This document shows, piece by piece, positions 1-12,914 of a stretch of DNA of 64,000 nucleotides (its first letter is position 1; every line of letters starts with the position of its first letter). The stretch lies in the NCBI RefSeq assembly GCF_037042905.1, contig NC_087249.1:35102901-35166900 (forward strand), given 5' to 3'. The notes beneath the pieces are model-generated. The model did no database searches and was not told the origin of the DNA. It saw only the letters and a list, made by a program, of their open reading frames with translations. Both the position numbers and the translations under genes were made by a program. The stretch is from Lytechinus pictus (lineage: Eukaryota > Echinodermata > Echinoidea > Temnopleuroida > Toxopneustidae).

Positions 1-3000
1 TGGCTAAATAGTCAAATACAACATTGCTACAACGTTGGTAAGCAACGTTGCATCATCGATAGAAGTGCACGTCCATACATCGTCAGACCAACAACATTTC
101 CAACGTCAGTTCAACGTTGTCCACCATCAATGCTCCAACGTTGGTATAATGTCGGCTGAGTCATCAATAACAGCGTTGCTGCAACGTTGATGGGCAACGT
201 TGAAGCAGCGATGGACGTGCACTTGCATACATCGTCAGTCCAACTATGTTTACAACGTTGGTTCAACGCTGTCCAGCAACAATGCTCCAACGTTGTCTGG
301 CAACATTGTTACAACGTTTTCACAATGTTGCTCCAACATTGCTCCAACGTTATTCCAACGTATGGCAGTAATTAACAAAACACTAATTGGTTTCAAGGTG
401 AAGTCCACCATTACAACTCTACACTCTAATCTTTATCATCATATCTTATCCTATCCTAAAATCCTACATCCTAATCCTATATCCTATTCCTATCATCCTA
501 CACCTATCCACTGTATCCTGTCATTGACTCCTATATATAGAGCAACTTTGCTATACTTGGCAGAATACAAATAATATCATTTTCCACACTTAACCTTGAA
601 TATTTCACTAAGAATAATATCTTTTGATTATAAATGATATGATAATGGAGCCACATACTTTTCTGAAACTTTTCATGGCGGAAATATTGAATAAACATAA
701 ATACTCTAATTATTATAGCAATATTACCTAAAATTTTGGTCATTTACTGATGTAATGAATATTCATGAGTGCATAATCATTGTCCAGATGAGGCAGGTAT
801 GGCAGCGTTGGTCTAACGTTGGGTGACGTTGATCCAACGTTGGTATAATGTTGGTCCAATGTTGATGGAAAGTTGATTCAACTTTAGTCCAATGTTAGTC
901 CAACGTTGGCGTAAACGTTGATTCAATGTTTGTCTAATATCGGTTAAATGTTGTTGTAACGTTGATTCTTTGTTGGTCTAATTTTAAACAAATCCAACGA
1001 TGCGCCATCTCCATCAAACAGTTTTCAACACTGTGCCATCATCATCTGTAACCTGTTCATGATTCTATCAAAAAAAATTACAACTATTATTACAGCTATT
1101 CATTTCTTTTCATTCTTTCTGTTACAAGTCTCTTCACATAATTAAGAGGAATCAAGAGAATTATGTGTGATATTTATTGAGGCCTTTGTAGCATTCAAAC
1201 TTTTTTGACATCCTCTTTTTCTCAAACAAGACTAATACCAAAAAACATATGCATATGTAATAAGAATTAAGATGTATTACATTTTCTTGCGAGTTGCAAT
1301 CTCTGTTTCTGTCTACAATTGTTTAATGACTCGGTATGCAATGCCAATTGCAACGTCAGTAATCATCACAAAAACTCACATGTGTAATTGCAGTCTCTCA
1401 GTATTTACAAAATCTAAAAAGGAGGTCGCGTAACTTGGCCTCACTCAGAGTAACGTAGCTACTGCCTACTGTAACTAAAGAGTGCCTCTTTTTGATTAAG
1501 ATAGAAGTCAACTGATATCTCAATATGCATGGCCATGGGTTACAGTACACCAACACCAGATTTCAACACTGTACTTGAAAATCATCCAATGACTGTTGCC
1601 TTGCCCTTGGTATCGCATACTCGTTCCCACTCACACGTATTGCGAGGTTAGTATTAGTCACTCACACAAGCTAATTACGAGGTTAGTTAGTATGTTATAC
1701 TGTGCAGTGACTGGTGTTAAGTACTACTTTACTACTACTTACACGAATATACTGGCGTCGGACTGTATTCGCACAGAAGCTGACTCCGGAATCTTTCGGA
1801 GGGGATCAATGGTTGCAGTTACCGATTATCTGCAAGTGCAAAAAAAATTCCACTGTAGATTGTAGGTCCTAAATATGCAGCTTATAAGTACTGTTCCAGA
1901 TCACTAGATATTCTGGAATTTAATTGTCTATATCCACTATCCAGTCCAAATTCTGCCAGATTCTTCAAGTTCAAAATTTAAGGAAGCAGACTACACAGAC
2001 ATGACAGGAGTCCGACGTCGCGACTAATTCTGCGCATCAGAATAGTATGGTATTTTTAAATAGGCACATTTGATGCTTGTATTTCCTTCTTCAATTTCTT
2101 CTAGTTATGTGACGGTAGGCCTATGCCATATCTCGTACTTACTGTGAAAGGCCTAGCCAGCTGCAAAGGACGAGGGCGTTTCTGGAAATTCTGGTCTTGA
2201 ACTACATTTTTTTTTCTCCTTTATTTTCTATATTAATCGATACATTTGCATCCCCCGGTGCCGATGCAGCCTCTCTATTCTACCCCATCTTTATTTTTGT
2301 TTTCCCCTTAGACTTAGTTTTAGTTCCTCTTTCCCTTCCCATTATTTTCCTTCTCTCTTGATTTCTTTTCCCCTTATTGCTGGGGGATACCAATGGTGAC
2401 ATGGATAGACAAGCAAACTTACTTGATCGACCCCCCCCCTTGGCCCCATTGGAAATTATGCGAGTAGTCGTCTGTATATCATTATCAATTCTCCAATGAA
2501 CCAGTTTCTAACGTTCTCAACACTGTGTATATGCCGGGATATTATGTTGACTGTCAAACAAATATCCAACAAACTATAGTTTCCAACATTGTGTCAATGT
2601 TAACTGTCAACAACTGTCCAATAATAAACTATTCCAATTACGCTGTCCACGTTGTGCCATTGTCCGTTGTTCAACAACTCTCCATCAAACTAGTTTCCAA
2701 CTTTGTCAACGTTGTGCCATTGTCGACTGTCCAACAAATCTCCAAGAAAATAGTTTCCAACGTTGTTCCTTTGTCGGTTGTTCAGCAACTCTCCATCGAA
2801 CTAGTTTCCGATGTAGTCAATTAACGCTGTGCCTTTGTTGGCTGTTCAACACCTATCCAATCAAACACGCGTTTCCAACGTTGTGACGTTGTTGGCTGTC
2901 CAACAAATCTCCAACACACTAGTTTCCAATGTTGTACCATTGTCTATTGTTCAACAACTTTTCAACGTTGCCAACGTTGTGCCAGTGTCAGTTGTTCAAC

Positions 3001-4683
3001 AACCTCCCATCTAACTAGTTTCCAGCTTTATCAACGTTGTGTCATTGTATACTATCAAACTAATCTCCAATCTACCAGTTTCCAACGTTGTGCCATCGTC
3101 GACTATCCAACAAATCTCCATCGAACTAGTTTTTAGCTTTGACAACGTTGTGCCATAGTTGGTTGTTCAACAACTTTCCATCGAACTGTAGAATTTATGT
3201 CTTTCAAAAGCATCATTATCTTTGTTGCACATAATAAAATGATTTTTTTTTTATAATTTACAAGATCTCCCCATTAACAATTCTCATCTCCCAGCTTTGG
3301 ATGACAAAGGTTTTTTTTTCTTACTTCTGAAGGAATATTCAATGCTAAAAGATGACCTATTTAAATGAAAACACAAATTTGAACAATTCAATTCAGTGTA
3401 GGGAAGACATGAGGGCGACGTGGGATTTCGCCCTCATGACAGCTGAAATAGCCCTTAAATGTGCAAAATTGAATGCTTTAGGGCAACCTACCTTTCTAAA
3501 GTTGCTGCAATATCTGCCCTATCAAAATTCAAGAAAATTAATATTCTACATTATATCAGAATAATGAGATATGCTTTCCGAGCATAATTACTCATTGGGA
3601 AAAAAGTAATTAAAGAAATACTCCCAAAACTCAGCCATCGCTCCAATGTGGCAAAAGTAGCCCCTTAGAATAAAAATGTATTGCTTCCCTGATTCAAGTA
3701 AATCAACATGTTGCTTTGTAAATGAATTTTGACAGAATAATTAAAAAATCATGGCAAAGATAATGCAAATGTTAAGAAGAGGCTGCTGATTAGCTAGAAG
3801 TCTGATCATCAATATATTCTCATCTGCCATTTTGGCGCAAGCCTTTTTTTGAACCCCTGACAAAAATGTTTCGTGTTCGCTCAAGCATGAACGAAACTTG
3901 TTTTTCTAAGGGCATTTGAAAGATAAGACTTAAGAGCATCTATTAACATAAAAAGATAGACATCATAGTTTCAAACAAAATTTTGATAGACTTTTCAAAA
4001 CTGTCCCGTTTTTATTGATACGCACTGTAGTTTCCAACGTTGCCAACCTTGTGTCATCGTCGACTATCCAACTAATCTCCAACCTACTAGTTTCCATCGT
4101 TGTGCCATTGTCGACTGTCCAACAACTCTCCAACTAACAAGTTTCCAACGTTGCCAACGTCGTGTCATTGTTGATTGTTCAACAACATTCCAGCGAACTA
4201 GTTTCAACGTTGCCAACGTTGTACCTTTGCTGGCTGTCAACAACTATCCAATCAAACGTGTCTCCAACGTTGTGACATTGTCGACTGTCCAACAACTCTC
4301 CAACTTACTAGTCTCCAACGTTGTGCCATTGTCGACCGTCCAACAAATCTCCAACAAACTAGTTTCCAACTTTGTCAACGTTGTGCCATTGTCGGTTGTT
4401 CAACAACTTTCCAGCGAACCAGTTTCCAACGTTGCCAACGTTGTGCCTTTGCTGGCTGTTCAACAACTATCCAATCAAACGTGTTTCCAACGTTGTGACA
4501 TTGTCGACTGTCCGATAACTCTCCAACTAACAAGTTTCCAACGTTGCCAACGTCGTGTCATTGTTGATTGTCCATCATCTTTCCATCAAACTAGTTTCCA
4601 ACGTCGATTCAACGTTAATCCATCAAGTTTTTCCAACGTCCAACTACTTTCAAGTTTCCAACGTGGAGCCAACGTTGGCTTGT
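1..4683. mobile_element. CAACGTTG-array DNA element, copy 1 (left 186 bp missing)
   Basis: This is the duplicate of the complete element at 10241-15108. The window begins 186 bp inside it, so the left inverted terminus is not seen. The right end (…CCAACGTTGGCTTGT) and its TA flank (4684-4685) are present, followed by the LINE tail. Palindrome-rich arrays lie at about 1-370, 790-990, 2490-3186 and 4030-4683. Spacers between them show no transposase-like protein. Confidence 0.8.
3187..4029. mobile_element. Tc1/mariner-type nested insertion, duplicate copy
   Basis: Duplicate of 13612-14454, identical in layout. The right end GATACGCACTG lies at 4017-4027, followed by TA and a return to the 51-bp array. 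It was inserted before the segmental duplication, since both copies carry it at the same point. Confidence 0.5.
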
Positions 4684-4685
4684 TA

Positions 4686-5030
4686 CCTGGGTAATTTCCC
4701 TGTACCAGAATGAAAGGCGTGGACTACGATCGGGTAATGATACCACTCTGTTGGCAAGACCAAGAACTGCTACCTCCTCAGGGGACCGATCGTTCGCTGC
4801 TGCCGCGCCACGCCTCTGGAACCAGCTCCCCCGCTGCATCCGTGAATCGTCATCTCTGGGAGCATTTCAGCGGTCACTAAAGACATTTCTTTTTTATAGT
4901 TAATTTACTTGTTATTTATGTATGTATGTATTTTTGTTTTCTTTCACAATTTTGATTTTTTCTCATTTTGTAAAGCGCTATGATACAATCATTGTGAAGA
5001 GCGATATATAACGGTATTGTATTGTAATGG
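4686..5030 (+). pseudogene. LINE C-terminus and 3' tail, duplicate copy
   Basis: Duplicate of 15111-15455, with the same coding block and a stop at 4901-4903. The matching upstream LINE half would lie left of the window if the duplication is a simple tandem event. Confidence 0.85.
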
Positions 5031-6371
5031 CGCCACTGCCTCTAACTTGAGTTTTTGTTAAGCAAATTACTTTCCCAGTTAGAGGTGAAAATACACAAAA
5101 CTATATAGCATCGTTGTGTTTAGTAATCTATAACCTTTCTATTGGTATATGATTTATCCATTTCTCTTTTCGCTTCGGTTGGGGTCTTAATATCAATTCG
5201 AGATACATTCAATCCCCCAAATTACATAATAAAAAGGAGGTTGAAAAAAGGCCTTGGTCATTGCACGTAATGCCCGTTACGCTCACACAAAGAGCATATT
5301 CTTAACGATCGTGCAAACATGTACAATTTAATTTCATGAAATTGATTGTACATGTAACTAAATGTTAAATAACAAATGTCTGATAAACCCACAAATAACT
5401 GCTCGAGTAGGCCTACTGCTATTAAAAAAAAATATGATGCTCTGAAAAGTAAAAATCTATTTCCCGTTAAGCTGGCTTTACTTGTATTATTTTTTGTTGT
5501 ATAAATCTTTTGAAAATACATAAAATGACTAACATTGCAACAGTAAGCATTCTACTAGCTATATATAGTTTTATAATGTAATTCACATGTAGATTACATA
5601 CAAAGACACTAAGTCTAGAACAATAAAAAGTATATCATTGAATCTGTGTTGGTTGAGTATATATAAAGCTATCCGTTACAATCTTCTAACTAGAAATATT
5701 CTATTCCAAGTTGCACAAGAAAATTGAAAATATGAGAGAGTTTGGATAAGTGCCTTGGTGCTGATACTATTCGAAAAGATTAGACTTATGTTTCACTTAT
5801 GATGATATATTTCTGAAATTTACTGGTAAGTTGTCCCACAGACATGACAGAGTAACTGCTGCCGCAGAGAAAGCTCACTCACCATAGGCTACTCGTATTT
5901 TACATTTTATTAGAAGAAGTCGTTCTGATGATCTCAGGCTACGAGCTGATGTAATAAGTCATGACAAGGTCTTGTAAATATTTTGGTGCCAAATGTAGAC
6001 AGTATTTGAAATTCGATACGCTTCCGGATTGGCTACCGATGTACCTTTTTAAGATTTGAAGAAATCCTTTAATCAGCTCGAAAAGTAGATAAGACATTTA
6101 CAATGCATGGGGTCATGTATGCCCCTTCAGTCTACAAACTTCATTGATCCATCTAAAAAAAAACTTTGCCATGTTTGTAGTTTGATTGATAGTTCTGATG
6201 TACAACATTAGTTGTAAATTCATGTCAAGACGAACCGTACTTCTATCGAATACACCGTACTTCAATACGTGACATTGAGCAGGGAAATAAAAAAAATTGA
6301 ACACTCAATACCACTAACGGTACGATACAACAAATATTTTTGGTCAAAAATTTTGTACTAATTATTGTCCA
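5031..6371. other. Non-coding flank of lengsin (copy 1)
   Basis: AT-rich sequence between the LINE tail and the lengsin stop codon; the duplicate is 15456-16796. No recognisable gene or repeat. The part next to the stop must include the lengsin 3' UTR. In copy 2 an AATAAA on the minus strand lies at 16331-16336, about 460 nt after the stop, with no independent support as the poly(A) signal. Confidence 0.5.
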
Positions 6372-7566
6372 TTACATCACTTCAAAAAAATAATCATGCT
6401 CCCATTTATGCAGTTCGCCCCTTTCAACTGCCGCTCTCTCGAGCTCCATCTCGTTTCGCTTCCCCGCAATAAAACACTTGATGAATTCTTGCCCAAGGGA
6501 AGACACAATAACCTCATCATCCAGTAAGCAGTCTATCGCGTCCATCATGCTGTTTGGTAATTTTTGTGTCAGCGGTGGGACGTCTTCGTCCTTGTAGGCA
6601 TCTCCAACTACCCGCTCAGGTAGAGGTAACCTTCTGACGATACCGTCAATTCCAGCTGCTACTGTTGCAGCTAGGCTGATGTAGGGGTTGCATGCACTCG
6701 CTCCCATTCTGTTCTCGATATAGGTCCCTTTGGCACCTTGGACCCTGACGCGGAAGGCGCACGTTCGGTTGTCCATCCCCCACGTTGCGTTGCTTGGGGC
6801 AAAGCTGAAAGGTTTGTAACGTGTGAGACAGTTCACCGTCGGACCCATAAGAACTGCTAGTGCACATGCGTGAGCATGTAGACCTGCTACCCAATACTGG
6901 CCTAGCTTAGAGAGTTGGAATTGTTGAGACGGATCGTAGAGTAGGGGTGTTTCTCCGGAGACGTCCCAAAGAGAATGGCAAAAATGCGCTGATGAACCAC
7001 TTTTATCTGGCCAAGGTTTCGACATGAAACTTGCGATGTATCCATGTTTTTGTGCGATTTCCTTGATGCCAATCTTGTATGTGTGGGCGTTGTCTGCAGC
7101 ACGAATACCAAAGCTTGGACGGTAAACGATCTCAAACTGTCCTGTGGCCGATTCGCTACCGATGAACTCTAAATCCACACCAGCCGGAGGTAATCCTTCC
7201 AATACGTCTTGCGTGAAATCCTCAATTTTAAAGAGGCGCGATGTGGCATTTGCGTTGGTGGAATTATCGATTGGTCCTTGCGTCTTCTTATCGACCAAGT
7301 AGAACTCAAACTCATGGGCAGAAAAGAGTGAGTATCCCATCTCCTCCAGGCGTTCAAGTTGACGACGTGCAACAACCCTTGGGTACCCCTCACACACTTT
7401 CCCTTCATAGACGCCCTCTACGATAACCCGTGCTGTCTTCTTGCACCAAGGTAAGGTCTGAAAGGAAGCCAAGTCTGGAAAGCAAACTGCGTCTTCGTAG
7501 TGAATCTCCTCGCCGTATCCTGTACCACTGATGGGCTGGCCATGGGGATTGAAAGATAAATACCCT
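6372..7566 (-). pseudogene. LGSN-like: Lengsin terminal exon, 5'-truncated duplicate
   Basis: Same reading frame and stop as the exon at 16797-18158, intact from residue G50 to the end, but the first 49 codons and the splice acceptor are missing. Coding sequence ends at 7566, where copy 2 continues and copy 1 enters a run of 15 T. In frame the poly-T gives lysines and then unrelated sequence, with no splice site visible at the junction. Compared with copy 2, one base at 6823 changes the lysine of CLKRYKP to threonine (CLTRYKP), a position where glutamine synthetases normally keep K-R. The change at 7502 is silent (I). Without the beta-grasp region the copy should be non-functional unless the truncation is an assembly error. 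Confidence 0.85.
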
Positions 7567-7580
7567 TTTTTTTTTTTTTT
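7566..7580. other. Poly-T15 duplication breakpoint
   Basis: Copy 1 and copy 2 agree up to TACCCT (7561-7566 and 17986-17991). Copy 1 then continues with T to 7580 and unrelated sequence, copy 2 with AGGCAGAAG. A homopolymer exactly at a junction inside an exon is the mark of a real breakpoint with untemplated or repeat-derived T, or of a join made by the assembler. Confidence 0.8.
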
Positions 7581-9789
7581 CCTACTATATAGTCTTATGT
7601 TTTTTTCCCGTCACACCTAGCGGATTACAATATCAGTTACACCATATGTGTATTTATATATTTTTTCATATACATTTCTTTTTTGGATATATTTATATAC
7701 ATATCACTTATAGATACATATTTACACTTACCTTCTTCTCTTAGTTTGTTTAATGCTTTATCATATATACTTATATGTCTTTTGCACATTATCAGTTGTT
7801 CCCCATTCTTTTTCTTTTTTTCCCCCACTCTTATGCACCAGTTTATTAAGCCTTTCTTTGTAACCTGTTTGACCCACCTCTCACTAATTCTCTTGTTTTT
7901 CATCCCATTATCACTGTTTTGTTCCAGATCCTGTTTGATGTTGCCTGCCTCATTATTTTAATCCCTCTTGGCTTGAGGTCTTTTACTGGCCTTACTTACA
8001 CTAACTTCCCTTTGTGTCTGCCTACTCCTTTTCTTTCATCCCCTTCACTAACCTGATTGGTCTTCTCTACTCACTAATGCCCATTTTGTCTCCTTGTTTC
8101 TAGTGTTGCTGTAGCTTGTTTGTGGTCTATATTATGGTTGTTCCACTTTATATGTTTGTCATTTTGCCTCCGACGAAGATTCTGCTAGGATCGAAAGCTT
8201 AGGCCCCTTTTTGACTTTCTAATATATATATATACATAATCACAATAGTCTGTAATTACAGACGCTTCTGACGAAGTCTCAATTAACAGACGAAAGCTAA
8301 AGCAAATAATGGTGTCCTGCGTCATCTGTTGAGTTGGCCTCGCCTCATCTCATTATGTTTAATATTCACAACTCAACAGCGATTGGTAGAAGTAAACTTA
8401 TCATCACACTATATATACATATATATATAACCAATTGATTTGCACCAATTTGATAGAATCTGATAAGCATAAGAATGATATTTTAGTGGTCTCTTAATTG
8501 CTTTGATCTGTGCCACTAGGATAGAATAATCAATATACGATCCACCTCACTACATATCCCGTTACTATGTGTGCATTTTCAGCTTACAAAAATCGCAATA
8601 GAATTTACGTTTTTTTTTGCTAAGATAGAAGTAATGATAAGATAATAGGAATTATTTTGTCTAATGGTTCTAGTTAAAGCATAAATATGATTTGCCCATT
8701 TAGCAATTAAACAACTTGGGTTATTCAATGATGCAATTGACAGTGTTTAAAGATATGATACTCTCAATTTGTAGGTATAAAATGTTACTGTCTTACAAAA
8801 GTATTTGCTCTGCTCAACTTTGTCTTGCTCATTACACTCTATAAAGAATTGAATTTAAATCTTATGTAAAGTTGTATTTTATTATCTAAATTTGACCTAA
8901 TATTTTCCTAACTCTAGGATTGCCATAAGCTGCAGAGCATTGCAACGCGATTTTCATTCCTATTCATCGCTTGCAAGCTCAATATTTTGCTTCAGAAAAC
9001 CTCAACTTAATAGGTCAAGAGGGTTTATATATATAAAAAAAAAAAAACGACTGCTTTCTTGATTTCCAAATAACAAATTCGTTTTTTGTACAATTCGCAG
9101 AACAAAAAAAAATGACAATAACAATATTTAGAGGATATTAATGGATAAGAATTTTAATGCAGATCGTGAAATGATGCTTTTTTCTAATTTGTTTGTGCGG
9201 AACTTATTTGACAAATGTTGCTATGTCAAATGTCTGAATCCAGATAGAGATGGAAAACGACATGCGGCAAATAAAACGTGACAAAACAAGTCCAAAGATG
9301 TAGGTTTCATCAATTTAAGCATGCAAGAAGTGCTCTACATTGGTGTCTAGAAAATTATAATGCTGAATCTATATATGAAGAGTTTGTTTGCAAAAGGGGT
9401 TAGATCCACTCTAGACCATTCCGAGAACTTGAAATCATGTTTTTGTTTTATCTCCCTGCAAATAGCCTTATGCGAAACTAAATTGTCATGATTTACTATA
9501 CCCTACCGCGTGAACATAAAATTGGGTATAAAAGATATCTACCTGTTGTCGTATCTTTTTTATAGATATTTTGTTAGAAAAATTACCATTATTTATTCAG
9601 TGAGGTGTCGTCTTCACGAGTCACTGCAAACAGTCCTTATTGCAGGTCCCTTTTTAAGTCAGTAGGAACTGCAATAATTTTTTTAGCTCGCCCTTCGCTC
9701 TCGATTTTGTGAAACAGGCAAAACAAAAATCGTGTTAACCGTTCCCATGACCTTTTGCCCCTATTTGCCCCCACCCCCGTCCCCCGTTT
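7581..9789. other. Spacer between the duplicate copies
   Basis: AT-rich, with T-rich tracts (7666-7970) and no coding region that I recognise. Two similar motifs, GACGAAGATTCTGC..CGAAAGCTT (about 8172-8201) and GACGAAGTCTC..GACGAAAGCT (about 8269-8300), look like retroelement 3' tails, possibly Penelope-like, but this is weak. Near 9685 lies AGCTCGCCCTTCGCTCTCG, a stray unit of the GC-rich minisatellite seen elsewhere. Confidence 0.4.
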
Positions 9790-10238
9790 AAAAATCCTGG
9801 TGGTCATGTACAACCTTCCTCTTCAGTCAGAAGCCTGGGTGTTGTGATTGACTCCTCCCTGGAGATGAATCGCCACGTTTCATCCCTTTCAAGTTCGCTG
9901 CATTTTCATCTCTCAAATATAGCTCGTTTAAGGCCTTTCCTAAGCCAAGCTGCCTGTGAGCATGCTGTGAGAGCTTTGATCACATCAAGAATTGACTATG
10001 CAAACTCCCTGCTATGTGGTACATCTTCGGCTAACATCCAGCGACTTCAACGAGCTCAGAATCGTGCAGCCAAATTGGTATTCCTTGCCATGCAAGAAGC
10101 GTGATCATGCATGCCTCTCCCCTTCTACATCAATTACACTGGCTTCCTGTCCATAAGCGTGTCATATACAAAATCCTCACCATTGCCTACAAATGCATCC
10201 ATAATTGTGCTCCATCCTATCTTAATGACCTACCCATG
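9790..10238 (+). pseudogene. LINE reverse-transcriptase C-terminal fragment, 5' half
   Basis: The plus strand encodes a fragment typical of the C-terminal region of Jockey/CR1/L2-group LINEs: SLGVVIDSSLEMNRHVSSL, then SRIDYANSLLCGTSSANIQR and LQRAQNRAAKLVF, ending at a stop at 10102-10104. After a frameshift the sequence resumes in another frame (from 10116) as LHWLPVHKRVIYKILTIAYK followed by CIHNCAPSYLNDLPM. The reading stops exactly at the TA where the CAACGTTG element begins. The remaining C-terminus lies beyond that element at 15111. It is a dead 5'-truncated copy, and its value is as a dated insertion target. Confidence 0.85.
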
Positions 10239-10240
10239 TA

Positions 10241-10796
10241 ACAATACAGCGTTGGATCAACGTTGGGAAATTTTTTCCCAACGTTGCCTCAACGTTGGCA
10301 GGCCAACGTTGCATCATCGATAGAAGTGCACGCGCATACATCGTCAGACCAACAACATTTCCAACGTCAGTTCAACGTTGTCCAGCAACAATGTTTCAAC
10401 GTTGTCTGGCAACGTTGATCCAATGTTGGCTAAATAGTCAAATACAACATTGCTACAACGTTGGTAAGCAACGTTGCATCATCGATAGAAGTGCACGTCC
10501 ATACATCGTCAGACCAACAACATTTCCAACGTCAGTTCAACGTTGTCCACCATCAATGCTCCAACGTTGGTATAATGTCGGCTGAGTCATCAATAACAGC
10601 GTTGCTGCAACGTTGATGGGCAACGTTGAAGCAGCGATGGACGTGCACTTGCATACATCGTCAGTCCAACTATGTTTACAACGTTGGTTCAACGCTGTCC
10701 AGCAACAATGCTCCAACGTTGTCTGGCAACATTGTTACAACGTTTTCACAATGTTGCTCCAACATTGCTCCAACGTTATTCCAACGTATGGCAGTA
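10241..10796. repeat. Left-arm CAACGTTG array with about 165-bp subrepeat
   Basis: Dense CAACGTTG and CCAACGTTGG copies. A subunit containing GCATCATCGATAGAAGTGCA repeats at 10311 and 10476 (period 165), with a third, more diverged unit from about 10616. The outermost part holds two perfect hairpins: 13-bp arms with a 3-nt loop at 10258-10286, and 10-bp arms with a 2-nt loop at 10290-10311. The duplicate of the inner part is at 1-370. Confidence 0.85.
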
Positions 10797-12914
10797 ATTA
10801 ACAAAACACTAATTGGTTTCAAGGTGAAGTCCACCATTACAACTCTACACTCTAATCTTTATCATCATATCTTATCCTATCCTAAAATCCTACATCCTAA
10901 TCCTATATCCTATTCCTATCATCCTACACCTATCCACTGTATCCTGTCATTGACTCCTATATATAGAGCAACTTTGCTATACTTGGCAGAATACAAATAA
11001 TATCATTTTCCACACTTAACCTTGAATATTTCACTAAGAATAATATCTTTTGATTATAAATGATATGATAATGGAGCCACATACTTTTCTGAAACTTTTC
11101 ATGGCGGAAATATTGAATAAACATAAATACTCTAATTATTATAGCAATATTACCTAAAATTTTGGTCATTTACTGATGTAATGAATATTCATGAGTGCAT
11201 AATCATTGTCCAGATGAGGCAGGTATGGCAGCGTTGGTCTAACGTTGGGTGACGTTGATCCAACGTTGGTATAATGTTGGTCCAATGTTGATGGAAAGTT
11301 TATTCAACTTTAGTCCAATGTTAGTCCAACGTTGGCGTAAACGTTGATTCAATGTTTGTCTAATATCGGTTAAATGTTGTTGTAACGTTGATTCTTTGTT
11401 GGTCTAATTTTAAACAAATCCAACGATGCGCCATCTCCATCAAACAGTTTTCAACACTGTGCCATCATCATCTGTAACCTGTTCATGATTCTATCAAAAA
11501 AAATTACAACTATTATTACAGCTATTCATTTCTTTTCATTCTTTCTGTTACAAGTCTCTTCACATAATTAAGAGGAATCAAGAGAATTATGTGTGATATT
11601 TATTGAGGCCTTTGTAGCATTCAAACTTTTTTGACATCCTCTTTTTCTCAAACAAGACTAATACCAAAAAACATATGCATATGTAATAAGAATTAAGATG
11701 TATTACATTTTCTTGCGAGTTGCAATCTCTGTTTCTGTCTACAATTGTTTAATGACTCGGTATGCAATGCCAATTGCAACGTCAGTAATCATCACAAAAA
11801 CTCACATGTGTAATTGCAGTCTCTCAGTATTTACAAAATCTAAAAAGGAGGTCGCGTAACTTGGCCTCACTCAGAGTAACGTAGCTACTGCCTACTGTAA
11901 CTAAAGAGTGCCTCTTTTTGATTAAGATAGAAGTCAACTGATATCTCAATATGCATGGCCATGGGTTACAGTACACCAACACCAGATTTCAACACTGTAC
12001 TTGAAAATCATCCAATGACTGTTGCCTTGCCCTTGGTATCGCATACTCGTTCCCACTCACACGTATTGCGAGGTTAGTATTAGTCACTCACACAAGCTAA
12101 TTACGAGGTTAGTTAGTATGTTATACTGTGCAGTGACTGGTGTTAAGTACTACTTTACTACTACTTACACGAATATACTGGCGTCGGACTGTATTCGCAC
12201 AGAAGCTGACTCCGGAATCTTTCGGAGGGGATCAATGGTTGCAGTTACCGATTATCTGCAAGTGCAAAAAAAAATCCACTGTAGATTGTAGGTCCTAAAT
12301 ATGCAGCTTATAAGTACTGTTCCAGATCACTAGATATTCTGGAATTTAATTGTCTATATCCACTATCCAGTCCAAATTCTGCCAGATTCTTCAAGTTCAA
12401 AATTTAAGGAAGCAGACTACACAGACATGACAGGAGTCCGACGTCGCGACTAATTCTGCGCATCAGAATAGTATGGTATTTTTAAATAGGCACATTTGAT
12501 GCTTGTATTTCCTTCTTCAATTTCTTCTAGTTATGTGACGGTAGGCCTATGCCATATCTCGTACTTACTGTGAAAGGCCTAGCCAGCTGCAAAGGACGAG
12601 GGCGTTTCTGGAAATTCTGGTCTTGAACTACATTTTTTTTTCTCCTTTATTTTCTATATTAATCGATACATTTGCATCCCCCGGTGCCGATGCAGCCTCT
12701 CTATTCTACCCCATCTTTATTTTTGTTTTCCCCTTAGACTTAGTTTTAGTTCCTCTTTCCCTTCCCATTATTTTCCTTCTCTCTTGATTTCTTTTCCCCT
12801 TATTGCTGGGGGATACCAATGGTGACATGGATAGACAAGCAAACTTACTTGATCGACCCCCCCCTTGGCCCCATTGGAAATTATGCGAGTAGTCGTCTGT
12901 ATATCATTATCAAT

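Larger units (their letters stand above)
1..7566. repeat. Segmental duplication, copy 1 (5' end outside window)
   Basis: This stretch matches 10427-17991 almost base for base, with an offset of 10426 that becomes 10425 after a C9/C8 run near 2440. Differences seen by eye: 875 (G/T), near 1848 (T/A), the C-run, near 5391 (A/T), 5748 (A/G), 5766 (A/T), 6823 (G/T) and 7502 (A/G). That is about 0.1 percent. Identity is already present at base 1, so the left boundary is not visible. The right boundary is sharp at 7566, inside the lengsin exon, where copy 1 runs into poly-T and copy 2 continues with coding sequence. A very recent tandem duplication and an assembly artefact are both possible. Confidence 0.95.

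Noticed and set aside
6646..7426. Open frames overlapping lengsin on both strands (also 17071-17851)
   Set aside because: They are other-frame shadows of the lengsin exon with no family features.
8160..8310. Hammerhead ribozyme of a Penelope-like element
   Set aside because: GACGAAG and CGAAAGC words occur, but the conserved CTGATGA core and the stems are missing.
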